Part shown: piece by piece, positions 44,599 through 57,692 of the stretch
Layout: every line of letters starts with the position of its first letter
Numbering within the stretch: the stretch's first letter is position 1
Origin: Talinum fruticosum
Lineage: Eukaryota > Streptophyta > Magnoliopsida > Caryophyllales > Talinaceae
Reading direction: 5' to 3'
DNA: 64,000 bases
Assembly: GCA_021018815.1 (NCBI GenBank)
Contig: JAITYX010000016.1
Coordinates: 1,370,001-1,434,000, forward strand
Program-made: the position numbers and the translations under genes
The notes under the pieces: generated by a model
Database searches by the model: none
What the model was told of the DNA's origin: nothing
What the model saw: the letters and a program-made list of their open reading frames with translations, nothing else

Positions 44599-44706
44599 TG
44601 TTTTCTTTTAAGTATGCATGGATGCTTAATTTAGTATTCCATCGGTCTCAATAAAATGGCCATTTTTTCTTTTGTAAAAGTTATAAAATCTATATATAAT
44701 AGCTTA

Positions 44707-45149
44707 AATTAGGGTTGTTCATCAGTCCACATCAGACCAGCCTGGACCGAAGACCGATTATCAGAAAAATCAGGACCGAGGACCGGACTGAATAAGGTCG
44801 GTTAGGTCCAGGGCTGGACTGGTGAAAACCCGGACCGAACATGGAACGGACCGAATTAACCGAAAATGTGGCAACATTTTGAATCAAGCAATTAGCACAC
44901 CAGTTCGTACAAAATTCCAACTCTCCGTTCAGATCAAGCATGATTAGATGAAATACTAAACGAAAATAGCACAAACTTGTAGAAAATAGCTCAAATCGTA
45001 TACAAATTCAGACTGCATGTGCTCGTGAAGTGCATGGAAGAAGGAGGGGTAGCGAAGAGGGGGAGGATCAGCATTTCATCAAACAGTTGGTGGGCACTCC
45101 ATGAGGGATTATATACCAAGGAGGCAAAGCAAAACAGATGGGGAAAATC

Positions 45150-45202
<53 letters not shown>

Positions 45203-45905
45203 TCCAACCCACAAGCACCCTCTCTTAGAACCGATTGAGGAAAACCCTTCTCATTCAGCAGATTCAACATCATCGCCATCGCCAGGAAGACCCCATAAGT
45301 TGCTGCCAAGCCAATGGAAAAAACCCCAACTGAGAAAATGCCCAAAACCAACTGCAATTTGACTACTTGAATGAATCTCGGAATCATCACTGCCTCTTTG
45401 ATGATTAATTAGCTTTGGAGGTGGTTATGGTGATATCTAGCTAGCTAGGTAGCCAAAGGACGGAAAAAAGCTCTAATTTGGTCCAAGACCGAATTAAATT
45501 AGGGTTTTTTTTTTTTGTTAGTTTTATTGCGAAGGGAGGCAGCGAAGGGAGGTAGAGAGGGAGGCACATCAGCAGTGAAGGGAGGGAGAGAGGGAGGCAG
45601 CGAAGGGAAGGAGAGAGGATAGAGGGAGGGAGACAGCAACGGAGGAAGTGAGAGAGTAGCAGAGAGGCAGCAGTGTAAGGAGGGAAAGAGGTGAGACCAG
45701 CACCGAAGGGACCCCAAAGCAAGCAAGCAAGCAAGCAAATAAAACTAACCTTAATTTTTTAACGGTCTTTTGTCCGACCTAAAATCGGTGGACCGAATCG
45801 GACTGAATCGAAAATCGAATAGTGAAAATTTGAGGACCGAGGACCGAAGCGAATACTATTGGTCCGGTCCGGTCCTGTCCAGCCTACTTCGATTTTCGAT
45901 CCAGT
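44707..45905. mobile_element. Possible non-autonomous hAT-like element
   Basis: Both outer zones are filled with GGACCGA / TCGGTCC words in opposite orientation (44730-44870 and 45765-45890), a layout common in plant hAT-type elements. The left end reads TTAGGGTTGTTCATCAGTCC; no matching right terminus or 8-bp duplication was found, so borders are approximate. The inside carries a (GA)n run at 45151-45199 and GA-rich sequence at 45530-45730. The Leu-Ser and Arg-Glu frames there are repeat artefacts. Confidence 0.4.
45151..45199. repeat. (GA)n microsatellite
   Basis: About 24 GA units in a row. Frames across it give Arg-Glu or Leu-Ser repeats with no meaning. Confidence 0.95.
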
Positions 45906-46427
45906 TTAATTTTGAACTAAATAATGCACAAGCATAGCTTATATAGTAGAGTTCCATATGGGGTTATGTTAAGTTCAATTGAACACAAGTTTCCCTAGGC
46001 TTTTATTTGGCTCATTAAGCAATAGTTTAGTCCAGCTTGATCAAATGGAGTCCAAGTTGAGCATTGATTAAGTAGAATTTGACCAAGTGAAGTTTGACTT
46101 TAGCCAAATCTTGACGTACTGTATATTTCTAGTATGGATCAAATTTTTACGTGATTAATTTGGTATACTTTTATGTTTAGACGAGTATAATACCAGCCTA
46201 AAATGATAGAGCAATATTAATATGTTCTAAAGTAGAAATGTTAATATTTAAATTGTAAATACTTCTATGAATATGATTTCAGTCCCTACAAGTAAATCAA
46301 CGAGCTCAACCGAGTCTATCTAAGTCAAGAAGCAATTCTATACGAGAAAAAAAAAAAAAGTTCTAGCTGTACGGGACTTAAATCAATGAAGAAGTAAAGG
46401 TTTAATCATATATCATATATCATATAT
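45906..46427. other. Spacer, nothing recognised
   Basis: AT-rich DNA with repeated AGTTTGA/CAAGTTGA words but no gene or element ends. Confidence 0.4.
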
Positions 46428-46520
<93 letters not shown>

Positions 46521-47935
46521 AAATTGAGTGATTTGCTATGTGTTAGACATTGGCACATCACCATTGGTTCCTTTTATTTTATCATTTTTTTATATTATCA
46601 AAGCCTTTTTATAATACTCACTTTATTACCTATAAATTTTAATTATAAGTGAAATGAAGTCCATTCACTACTCCGGAATGACTATGAACATTCATCACAC
46701 TTAATTTTGCTAAAAAATTAATTACAGTTTATTACCTATAAATTTTAATCATAATCATAATCAAATTATCTTTTATTACCTATATTTTTTGAAGGATTAG
46801 TCCATTACTTCAACAATGGTAAAATTAAAATTTTTCAAAAATTCTTAATAAAAATAATACTTATTTTATATAATTAGTCTAACTATTGTAAAAAAAAAAC
46901 TATAATATAATATATCTATTAATTCCAATATTGAAACTTAAATAAATTATGATATTTATAATATAGTATTATAATAATTATAATTTAATTTATTTACAAT
47001 TTCTTTAACCATTCATTTATTTTTATTTTATTGTATATATTTAGTTATAAGAATATGAATGTTTATTAAGTTAGCAATTAGTAGGGGAAATTATATTGAT
47101 TATATTTAACATTTTTTCTTATTATGATAAAGAATTTTGGTCTAAGTTATTATTTGTTTATCCATATATGTAATATATCTCATGTTTAAGAAATATATTT
47201 ATTCAAAACTTTATTTTTTGTATTATAAAAGGGTAAAAATTACGAGATATGAGATAAGTGCCTTATACAACACCATATGTCTTTTTTTTTCCATCAAAAA
47301 ACTTCCTTTACAAGAAGCAATCAACTACTACTCAATTGGTCTTGAATGGTGTTTTTTATCTCCATTGTCAACCTAGGAGTTTTATAGCAATATAGCGATC
47401 GGAAGACAAGTAAGGTTGGCAAATATAGGACACTATTTTGAGAAGATTATTAGTTTTATATTTCATTATTTTGATATTTAATTTTCTTATTTTATATATA
47501 ATCACATGTGTTTATTTTATATATAGTGAGTAATGATATTATTATAATATGTTCAAATTGTAGATATAATCGAGTAGTAACATCCGAGATACTTATACAA
47601 AAAGATCCAACAATAAACACATATATTTAGAGTAGTTTGGTGCTAATAAAATGGGACAGATACGTTTCAACTTTAAAATATGGTGGGAGAAAATAATAAG
47701 TTGGAAAGCTTATTTATAATTTCAAATGATGAAGAGTTATTTTCTTTCATTAAGTAACTCAAAATTTACATTATTCCTCCTAATAATTACCTTTAGATTA
47801 TAAAATATCCATATATATATATTTTAAGGTTAATATTTATAATTTTACAAGAAATATATTTTTAATATTTATAATAATATATCAACTACTCAAATAATAG
47901 CACATACCCGTGCGAAGCACCGGGATTCACACTAG
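46428..47935 (+). mobile_element. Helitron, first of three in tandem
   Basis: The right end reads ACCCGTGCGAAGCACCGGGA, then TTCACACTAG: a CCCGTGC/GCACCGGG hairpin ten bases before CTAG, followed by T, the Helitron 3' end. The left end begins at TCATCATATATA before a (TA)n run (46432-46517). The body from 46517 matches the next two copies along its length. No Rep/helicase was found. It has no target duplication, as expected. Confidence 0.75.
46432..46517. repeat. (TA)n microsatellite at the Helitron 5' end
   Basis: About 42 TA units. Confidence 0.95.
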
Positions 47936-47975
<40 letters not shown>

Positions 47976-50900
47976 TTAAAACTGAGTGTTTTGCTCTGGG
48001 TTAGACATTTGGCACATCATCATTAGTTCTTTTTGTTTTTTGTTTTTTTTTATATTATCAAAATATTTTTGTAATACCCATTTTATTACCTATAAATTTT
48101 AATTATAAAATGAAGTCCATTTACTCCTCTTAAATGACTATGATCATCAATTACACTTTATTACCTAAAAATTTTGATTATAATCATAATCAATATTAGA
48201 TTTTATTACATGTATTTTTTTGAGGGATTATTCCATTGCCTCAACATTTATAAAATTTAATTTTTCTTAAATAAATAATAAAATAATATTTATTGTATAT
48301 AATTAATCTAACTGTTACAAAAAACTATAATAACATATCTATTAATTTCAGTATTAAAACTTATATAAATTTAAAAAATTATAATAATTATGATAATTAT
48401 CGTATTCAAAATTCACCTAAGGTAGATAACTATTTTTGATTTTCAAAAAACAAATTAAATTAGAAATTAGTAGGAAAAATTATGTTGATTATTTTTTCCG
48501 TTTTTTTGCTGTTATGATGAATATTTCAGTCAAATCTATTACCTATGTCATATTTATTGAGTATATTTATTCAAGATTTTATTATTTGTTTTATAAAAGG
48601 GTAGAAATTATACCATATGGCATTAAAATAAATTATGATTAATCCCTTACTTTTTTTTCATCAAAAATTGAGGTCTTGAGTATTTGGCCAACAAAACACT
48701 ATATGCCATTGTTTTTTTTTTTCCACTAAAAATTTCCTTTACAAGAAACAATCAGCTACTACTCAATTGAATGATTAATCCTTATTGGCGTTCTTCATCT
48801 CCATCGTCAACCTAGGAATTTTACAACAATATAGCATAGAGAAGGCAAAAAAGGTTAGCAAATGTAGGACAATTTTCAAAAGAAATTAATGGTTGCATCT
48901 TTCATTATTTTGATGTTTAATTTTTGTTATTATATACATAATTAAATGTGTTTATTTTATGTATAGTGAGTAATCATATAGTTATAATATGTTTAAATTC
49001 TAGATTAATCGAGTAGGATCATGTGAGACACTTTTACAAACAACATCCAACAATAAACACATATATTTAAAAGAGTTTGGCACTAACAAAGTGGAATTGA
49101 TACGTCAAATTCTAAAATATGGTGGGAGAAAATGATGAGTTGGGAAACTATTTTATAGGTTCACATTTTTTTACCATTAAGTAAATCAAAATTTATATTT
49201 TTTTCCCTAATAATTACCTTTAAATTATAAAGCTTCCATATATATTCCGAGGCTAATGTCTATAATTTTTTAAGAAATATATATTTAATATTTATAAATG
49301 ATAAGTTTCATTTTTGCATTAGATTTCAAAGGAGGTTGCTTGTCCTGTTTAGGGATTTATATTCATATTTATGTACTTTATGCCCCATTTATGCTTTACA
49401 CTTGGGTTTTGCGTTTTTGGTCTGTTTTTGCAGCTTTCTAATGATTTGAACCTGATTTTTAGTCATATTTTTTGTCCAAAGTCTATGTTCTAACGTCCTT
49501 ATTGAAAGAGCTTTCCAATAACATATTATAAGCTCAATTCTATAGAGGAACGGAAAAGATATAAGTTGGAAAGTAAGAAGGGTGCGGTAATGAGACACTT
49601 TTTTACTATTTGAATCATGTTTTTCCCACACTTATGAAACAAGTATAATGATAAAATAATTAGAAACTAGACTCAATGAGCTTTCCGGCAAATCAAGAAT
49701 CGCATCATTTGGACATCATATGAGGAAGTTATGACTGAATCAATTTGACGCATGCATTCCGAAGCAACCAACACGGGCAGCCCGTTTCGAGGAAACGGCC
49801 CGTGTTTGAGGTCGAGCTTTTACATAGAATACCGTCAACCCGTGTCGGAGGACACGACCCGTTTTCAGCGTTTCCAGCCAATTTTGACATGCCAACATCC
49901 AACACGGGCATCCCGTGACGGAGGACACGGCCCGTGTTGGAGGTAAAATATGCCGAGACGATTCTGTTTTGACGGTTTTCGGCTCTTGATTGTTCCTTAG
50001 TGGCTTATTTAAGATGATTTACAGCCATTCCTACATCGAGGCAGTCCAGAATCCTCCATAGTTCATCGTCAATTTTTCCATCCTCTATTCCTTCACGTCA
50101 AACCAAAAACTTTGAAGATCGAAGAAGAAGATTGAAGCAGCTTGCGGGGTTCCATTTGAAGTCGAGAGATTCAAGTGGAGCATTTCAAGCCTATCATCTA
50201 CTTGTTCATTTCTTGCTGTTTGAGGTTTGATTTCAATGTATTGGATTTTAGTTAAGCTTTCAATAAACATGTGTGAGTAGTTTAGTTTTTCTAGGGATTT
50301 GTAATCCGAAACAATTTAGTTGATTAGTTTTCTATAATTTGTGCTTGAATTCCGATTTTGATTCAATAGAAGGTTGTGTTTATCATGTTCATGAGTGTTT
50401 TGAAGGCCTAGGATACTTGTGTTTAGAGATTAATCTATCATGTATTGAAAAGTGAAATAGAATAATCCGACAACCAACCTTTCTACGTAATTTATGAAAT
50501 TTGAGAAAAAAATAGTAAATTAGGGGATCACTTTGATAATTTGAAATCCTTAACTTTGATTAACTTAAAAGGCATACGAAAGTTGTTTGATAGGTTAATT
50601 AGAGCAATTCCATTAAACATCGAAAGAGCGGTAGAATTTTGCGATTATCGATCCTTGATTTACTTGAAAGAATGATTGGATAAATTATATTTAAATAATC
50701 AAACCCATTGTTAGGAAAGCAAATCCGTAGAAGTTTTTATCCATTAATTTAAGTCTAGATTATTTTTCTAATTTTAATAGTTAGAACTAGGTTAGAAAGA
50801 ACAAACTCCAAAAATATGATTTTCTTAGCAATTGAGTAGAGGGCTAGTTTAGTGCATTGCTAGATCAAGCCCTTATGGGATCAACCTTGACTAGCTGCAA

Positions 50901-50992
50901 TTTTTATACCGTGTGCTTGCGGTCTATCAATAAATTATATCAACTAATTAAATAATAGCATATATCCGTGCGAAACATGGGATTCACACTAG
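47936..50992 (+). mobile_element. Helitron, second of three in tandem, split by a solo LTR
   Basis: It begins TCATATATATA exactly where the first copy ends in CTAG, so the two are joined without a gap. Its end reads TCCGTGCGAAACATGGGATT, then CACACTAG, with CTAG at 50989-50992 followed by T. Without the 1631-bp LTR and its 5-bp duplication it is about 1.42 kb, like the third copy. The body is colinear with the first and third copies. Confidence 0.75.
49299..50929 (+). mobile_element. Solo LTR with perfect 5-bp target duplication
   Basis: The block starts TGATAAGTTTCA and ends GTCTATCA, with ATAAA directly on both sides (49294-49298 and 50930-50934). It contains a hairpin-rich section (49770-49945) with ACACGGGCA/CCCGTG words and, near its end, ACCGTGTGCTTGCGGT, the same end box as in the Athila-type LTRs. 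No internal region or second LTR is present, so it is what remains after recombination between two LTRs. It is a different family from the LTR at 3078. Confidence 0.85.
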
Positions 50993-52422
50993 TATATACT
51001 TAAAACCGAGCGATTTGCTCGTATACTAGACATTTGGCACATTACCATTGGTTCAGCTTTGTTTTATCATTTTTTTTATATTATCAAAACCTTTTTGTAA
51101 CATCCACTTTATTACATATAAATTTTAATTATAAATGAAATGAAGTCCATTTACTAATCTTAAATGACTATGATCATCAATCACACTTAATTTTACAAAA
51201 AAATAATTACATTTTATTACCTCTAAATTTTAGTTATAATTGTAATCAACATTATATCTTATTACGTATATTTTTTGAAGGATTAGTCCATTACTTCAAA
51301 AATTATAAAATTAAAATTTTAAAAAATTCTTAATAAAAATAATATTTATTGTATATAATTAATCTAATTATTGTAAAAAAAACTATAATATAATATATCT
51401 ATTAATTCCAGTAATGAAACTTAAATAAATTAAATAATTATAATTATAATATAGTATTATAATAATTATAATTTAATTTGTTTAAAATCTCTTTAACTAT
51501 TTATTTATTTTTATTTTATTACATATATTCAAGTATAAGAATATGAATGTTTATTAAGTTAGCAATTAGTATAGAAAATTATATTTATTATATTTATTTT
51601 TTTATTATAATAAATAATTTTGGTTCAAGTTATTATTCGTTTATTCATATATATAAACTATCTAATGTTTATGAAATATATTTATTCAAAACTTTATTTT
51701 TTTATTATAAAAGAGTAAAAATTATGAGATATAGGATAAGTGGCTTACACAACACCATATACTATTTTTTTTTAATCAAAAAATTCCTTTACAAGAAGCA
51801 ATCAACTACTACTCAATTGAGTGATTAGTTTTGAATAGTGCTTTGTATCTCTATTGTCAACCTAAGGATTTTATAGCAGTATAGGTAGGAGAAGCCAAGC
51901 AAGGTTGGCAAATGTAGGACACTATTTTGAAAGGAAATTAATAATTTTGGATTCATTATTTTGATGTTTAATTTTTTTATTATATATATAATCACATGTG
52001 TTTATTTTGTATATAGTGAGTAGTGATATATTATTATGATATGTTCAAATTCTAGATATAATCGAGTAATATCATGTGAGATACTTATACAAAAAAATCC
52101 AACAATAAACACATATATTTAAAGGAGTTTGATACTAACAAAGTGGGACAAATACGTCTCAATTTTAAAATATGGTGGGACAAAATGATAAGTTAGAAAG
52201 GTATTTTAGAAGTTCACATGATGAAAAATTATTTTCTTTCATTAACTAATTCAAAATTTACATTATTCATTCTGATAATTACCTTTAGATTATAAAATAT
52301 CCATATGTATTTTAAGGTTAATATTTATAATTTTACAAGAAATATATATTTAATATTTATAATAATATATCAACTATTTAAATAATAGCATATACCCATA
52401 CGAAATACGAGATTCACACTAG
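50993..52422 (+). mobile_element. Helitron, third of three in tandem
   Basis: It follows the second copy directly and ends CACACTAG (CTAG 52419-52422) followed by T. The terminal hairpin is weakened (CCCATACGAAATACGAG). It starts TATATACTTAAAACCG and lacks the TC start seen in the second copy. At 1430 bp it matches the other two along its length. Confidence 0.7.
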
Positions 52423-52693
52423 TATAATACTACATATGAATCAAATGGATGCAAGAGGGGATTAATTAAACAACGAAACATAAGGATGTCAAAAAGTGAG
52501 TGGCAGAGTAAAATAAAGAAGTCAACGTTTCTTAATGGAAAAGGAAGTCAATGTTTGCCAGCTTTATTTCTGATTCCCTAATTCTTGTATATTTACATTA
52601 ATGACCATAGCTTATGCATACAGTAGATAGGAATAAACCTATTCTTAACTAGATCATAATCCCAAAACCAAACTAATTGAACCGTTTTTAGGG
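52423..52693. other. Upstream spacer of BAHD copy 4
   Basis: Short region between the last Helitron and the start of the fourth BAHD copy. No clear promoter motif was picked out. Confidence 0.4.
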
Positions 52694-54156
52694 ATGGTAA
52701 AGCCTAAAACTGGGCAAGTTAAAGTCATCTCCGAAAGTTTTGTGAAACCCAAATATGAAATCAAAACTTGAAATTACCAACCTCATTATTACTTGGTGTT
52801 ACGAGTATAAATCTATTCCCGAACCTTCAACCATTAATTTAAACTTTTGGTTGAGTTGGTCCAATTGATTTGGCATTTCTATCCTCAGATTATATACAAC
52901 AAGGCCTGCTTTTCACCACCTTAGCGGATAATTCTCAGAATCTTCTTCTTCTGACTCCACTAATGTCACCATTGACGCTTTCATGGAGAAGCTCAACCAC
53001 TCTCTCTCTCTTGCCCTCGTTCATTTCTACCCTCTTGCTGGCCAACTCTTGACTCAACGATTCCCTTATGAACATGCCTCCCTTATCTTCGTAGATTGCA
53101 CCAAGGGCCCTGGAGCAAGGATCCTCCATGCTACCCTAGACTTGAATGCATCCGATCTTGTCTCCTCAGCTGGTCATGTCTCCCCAGCCGTCCGATCCTT
53201 GTTTGATCTTGGTGAGATGAAGGTTAATCATGATGGGCACACTCAGCCTCTATTATCTATTCAGGTGACGGAGCTTCTCGATGGGATCTTCGTCGGGATA
53301 ACCATGAACCATTCCATAGTAGATGGCACCTCTTTCTTGCATTTCGTCTCGGTTTTGTCTGATATATTTCTTACACAATCTGATACCACGCCGAGGAAAC
53401 CAATACTCAAACCCCTGTTTCCTGATGGGAACGGCCCCATGCTCAAGCTGCCGTACCTTGACCCAGATGAGTTCGTGACCCGGTTTGATCCGGGCCTCAT
53501 AACAGAGAGAATCTTTCACCTTTCAGCAGCCTCTGTGGATGCACACAAGGCCAAAGCCAACCAAGAATGTGGAGCTGAATTTAACATGATCTCTTCCTTT
53601 CAAGCCCTGTCTGGGCTTTTGTGAAGATCCATAACCCAAGCCCGGAATTTGGACCCCAGTGACCCGACTGGCTTAGGGTTGACTGTAAACAGTAGGCCTA
53701 GGTTCGACCCACCATTGTCTGAGGACTACTTTGGAAATTTCATCTCACCAACCGGGTATTCCTGCACCGTGGTGGAGCTTTTGGACCAAAATTTGGGCTG
53801 GGCCGCAACGAAGGTTAACAAGATTGTTGCAGCCCGGAATGACAAAGCGATCCGAGAAGCGTTGGAAATGGTTGTCAAGGCGCCTTTTGTGATCCGACCT
53901 GGTTCAGATCCAAGATACTCAAGGCCTAACCGAGTGCTAGTTGGCGGGTTCACAAAGTTTGATGTGTATAAAACTCAGTTCGGATTTGGTAGAGGGGCAG
54001 CTCTTTTAAACTGGGTTGGGAAATGCATCAGATGGGAAGGTGAATATGATCCCTGGACCTGAAGAAGGAGGAAGTGTAGATCTACAAATTGTCCTTAAAC
54101 TCGAGACTATGAGTGCCCTTGAATCAGATGGAGAATTTATGAGTTATGTGTCCTAA
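52694..54156 (+). pseudogene. BAHD acyltransferase copy 4, heavily broken
   Basis: A fourth member of the same BAHD group, about 21 kb from copy 3. It starts MVKPKTGQVKVISESFVKPK and soon meets a stop. A foreign stretch of about 62 bp (near 52798-52859) sits between the codons for YYL and GPIDL. Frameshifts follow near 52945 and 54010. The tryptophan of GLLWRS is a stop (TGA at 53622-53624). Between these the protein is well kept: HFYPLAG, HSIVD in place of HAIAD, YFGN, QFGFGR, and the C-terminus GEFMSYVS. The CT tract is in frame. The mix of lesions makes it the oldest of the four. Confidence 0.9.
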
Positions 54157-54456
54157 TTTAATATTCTTTACTATAGTCAAATAATGTATTTATTTTGTTC
54201 ATTTGAGGTCATTTTAAACTTTATTTAAATTTAAATTTAAATTTCATAATTTCTCTTTCTGATTGAATGTTTTAAAAATTTACGTTATATTTTATCATCA
54301 AATTAAAAACACTAATTATTTTATGCGTTTTTAACGGATAAATGTTTTCTTCCTTAGCACCATATGCGAAATTTAACCATTTCAAATTTCAAATGAAATT
54401 GCCTCAAACCAATTGGCAATAGCAGTAAGGTCCTCCCAATTGATGACCTCAGCATC
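54157..54456. other. Spacer after BAHD copy 4
   Basis: AT-rich 3' region with no gene seen, running into the tandem repeat at 54457. Confidence 0.4.
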
Positions 54457-56811
54457 GCATGCGATTTCTTAGGAATAAGATTAGCTATGGAACAATTTTG
54501 GCGGCAAAATTTAAATTGATATATTTTATAATTTAAAATTTTATTAAGTTGAGTTTCATTTTCATTATGAGTTGTCTTTGCCCCTAAAAAATTCTCTAGA
54601 AAAAATTATTATCATATATAAATGTGTCCAACATTGCTCTTTTTAATTAAATATAGATATAGACATGACTCTCGAGACACCATTAAAAAATTAAAAATAG
54701 GTGACCATTAAAAATAATCTTTTTTGAGGAATTAAAAATAATTGGTTAGAAAAAGGAAAAAAAAAGCAATTTATTGAATTCTCATCAATGATTACAATGA
54801 ACGATCAAGGAAAGGGGACGAATTTCATTTAGTTATAAGGAGTTGTAAGTAAGTGTAAAGAAATGTAAGGAGTTGTAAGCATGTGATTTTTTAGGAATGA
54901 CATTACGTGCTACGGAACAATTTTGATGGCAAAGGATATTTGGAAAAGAGATGATGATATGTAGGGGTGTACTGAAGTCGAGTCGAGCTCGCGAGCCGGC
55001 TCGTATAAAAACTTGCCAAGCCGAGCTTGTGACGAGCCCGAGCCGAGCCGAGTCGAGTCGAGCCTCGGGCGGTTATCTCGAGCCGAGCTTGAGCTTGCAA
55101 TGTTGGAGCTCGCAAGTTCGCCGAGCCTACACGAGCCAATTACAAACGAGGCGAACGAACGAACGAGTAAGCGAGCCGAGCAAACGAGCCGAACGAGCCT
55201 ACCAAACGAGCCTAAACAAGCTCGGCTCGTCGAGCTTACACAAGCTAATTACAAATAAGCCTAAACGAATTGAAACAAATGAGCTAAAATTTGTGGAGAT
55301 TAGCAATATGTGAAGAACTTTTTTTTAATCACTAATCTAGCAAATAATTTAAATTTTATAATTTAGCATAATTATTTTGATTTATATTTCTTAAGTAAAG
55401 TATTTGGTTATACATAATCTATTAAAACTTTTGTTTACCAATTACTAACATTTATATACATGAAAACCGAGAATCAAGATAGATGAAATGTTGATACTCG
55501 AATATATGATTCACATTAATCTAGTTTACTTTTTGTACAAATAAAAAAATATAAAAAATATAATTGATGTAAATTTAAGAATTATGAATTTTAATAGTTA
55601 ATAAATTTAGATTTTTTTATATAAAATTTTCTATCTGGTTATGCTTGATAATAGGAGCAATTGAACATAAACATGTAATACTTTATTTTTGAATGACTTA
55701 ACTTGATTTGAAAATTAATGACAATTTATTTATAGATGATTTTAATAGAAATCATGCTAGAATAAATTATTAGCCACTCGTTATAGTAGTTAAAGGACAT
55801 CATAAACGTGTATGTTTTATAATATTTGTTGAACGATATGGTCTAATAAAAATAACTATATGTAAAATATAGCGAAAGTGTTTTCAAGTGATCCATAAGA
55901 TTTTAGGTGAATTTTTAGTTACTTTTACTTTTGATTTAGACACTTAGCACAAAATGAAACTATTGTTGTCACCATCCCCGATTTCAATTATGCCTTTTGT
56001 CTTTCATTGTTTGGTACTTTTAAATTTGGACCCAAATGGTCTATATTACTAATATAGCATATAACTTAAAATTTTACCAATAAGGTCTAAATCTAGTGAT
56101 CAAGATTGAGATCCCGGGTACATTAGGTCATATGTTCGATTTTTCTTCGCCCATTGTATTGCATTCCCTTTATGACTTATTTGGATTAAAAAATTTATAG
56201 CATGGAGATCTTAGAGAATTCCTAATAAGAATAGACTTGGTTTTCTTAGATTTAAAAACAAGTTGTAATAAGATAGAATAAGTTCGAATAAATTTTATAA
56301 TTATATAATTCGATAGTTTTAATTTTAAAGTATAGTTGTAATGTTTCTATTTTGTTAATATTGATAAATGACTACCTATGTATATAAAAAAATGTTATGT
56401 ATGTAAGAAATTTTTTTTTTATTTCATATTTTCTTTTGAATCAAAATTATGTGAATAATAAACTATTAGCGATCATTAGAAACAATTGATCATCGATATG
56501 ATTAACACTGGTGAACAAATGATACATGTTTTGAATATTAAATTGGTCCATTTTGGACATGTGTTTTGTGACCACTAGTGGTTATAAGCTGTAAAATTGG
56601 TTATAACCTTGTAACTTTTTCTCCTCATTTAATTAATTCATTATATATTTATACCTTTTAAAACTTTAATGAAATAAAATCATTTTATTTAGTCATAATA
56701 CACATATTAGGTATATATATATATATAATTTTATTATCTTTTATATATATATTATCTAAAAATAAATATGTATCTTCTAAAAAAATAGCAAGTACTTTCC
56801 TTCCCCTTCTT

Positions 56812-56953
56812 CTCTTTCACATTGCCTCACTCTCTCCCCTTACCGCTTCACGTGGTCACCGGCGTCCTGCCGCCCGCCGTCTCCAGCGCTCCGCCACCAC
56901 CGCCCACCACCGCCGTTCACCGCCAATCTCCTCTTGCCTCTCTTGTTTATTCT
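56812..56953 (+). other. GC-rich first-exon-like stretch inside the hAT element
   Basis: A GC- and CT-rich segment (CACCGGCGTCCTGCCGCC, CCACCACCGCCG) in otherwise AT-rich DNA ends TTCTTG followed by GTGAGT, a consensus donor site. It resembles a noncoding first exon, perhaps of the lost transposase gene or of captured host DNA. No coding frame was followed beyond it. Confidence 0.35.
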
Positions 56954-57201
56954 TGGTGAGTTACTCTTGTATAATTAGGGTTTTTTTCTAAATTTTAAAA
57001 CAATTGTTGTAAAAGAATTTCAATATCTTCTTGCTTTACTTTAGCAACTCTTAACTCTTTTTATGATTAAATTTTCAGATCTTGATTAGTGAAAATAGAA
57101 GTATCACTTTTTGATTAATTATTTTTTTTGGAGGTAAAAACCCTAAAAGCTCATACTTTTTATTATTTTTCTTGTGCTTGGTCGACTTAATGAACATTTA
57201 G

Positions 57202-57612
57202 AGGGTGAAAATTATTATTAGGACTTATTTATGAAATATTTTTGTAGGTTTTATGATTGAAAGAGGTTGATTTATGCATGAGTTGTAAATTCTAGGAGAA
57301 CTAAAAAAATTAACCCGAAATTCTCTAACTTCAAAATTTCGCCATAATATATTAATCGTCTAAAAATTTCAAAAAATATGATAGATAGATTAATACTTTC
57401 TCCACATTTTAGTTTTTGAATTGATTAATTTAGACTTAAATCAAGAGAATTATTAATTTTCTCCCGTGACTATGTAATTTATGACTGAGTCGACCCATGT
57501 TATAAACTTGAGTTTTTATGATATTTATAATTTTTGGATGCTATTTATCATAAAGTAAAAGTTGTAGGCAACACTTATAACTTTCTATATTGTGCTTATT
57601 AATTGAAATTCA
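57202..57612. repeat. Direct duplication of about 410 bp, left copy
   Basis: AGGGTGAAAATTATTATTAG and the next 390 bases recur at 59449-59860 with scattered changes and small indels. The copies flank the LTR at 57693-59380 but are not adjacent to it. Nothing coding was seen. Confidence 0.85.
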
Positions 57613-57692
57613 ATATTAGAATTAAAAGTTATGCCATTTGGAAGTTCAAGTTAAATTCTCGTTCAAAATATGAAAAGTGAAAAATATGTAGC

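Noticed and set aside
45019..45390. Overlapping frames giving Arg-Glu and Leu-Ser repeats on both strands
   Set aside because: They translate the (GA)n microsatellite.
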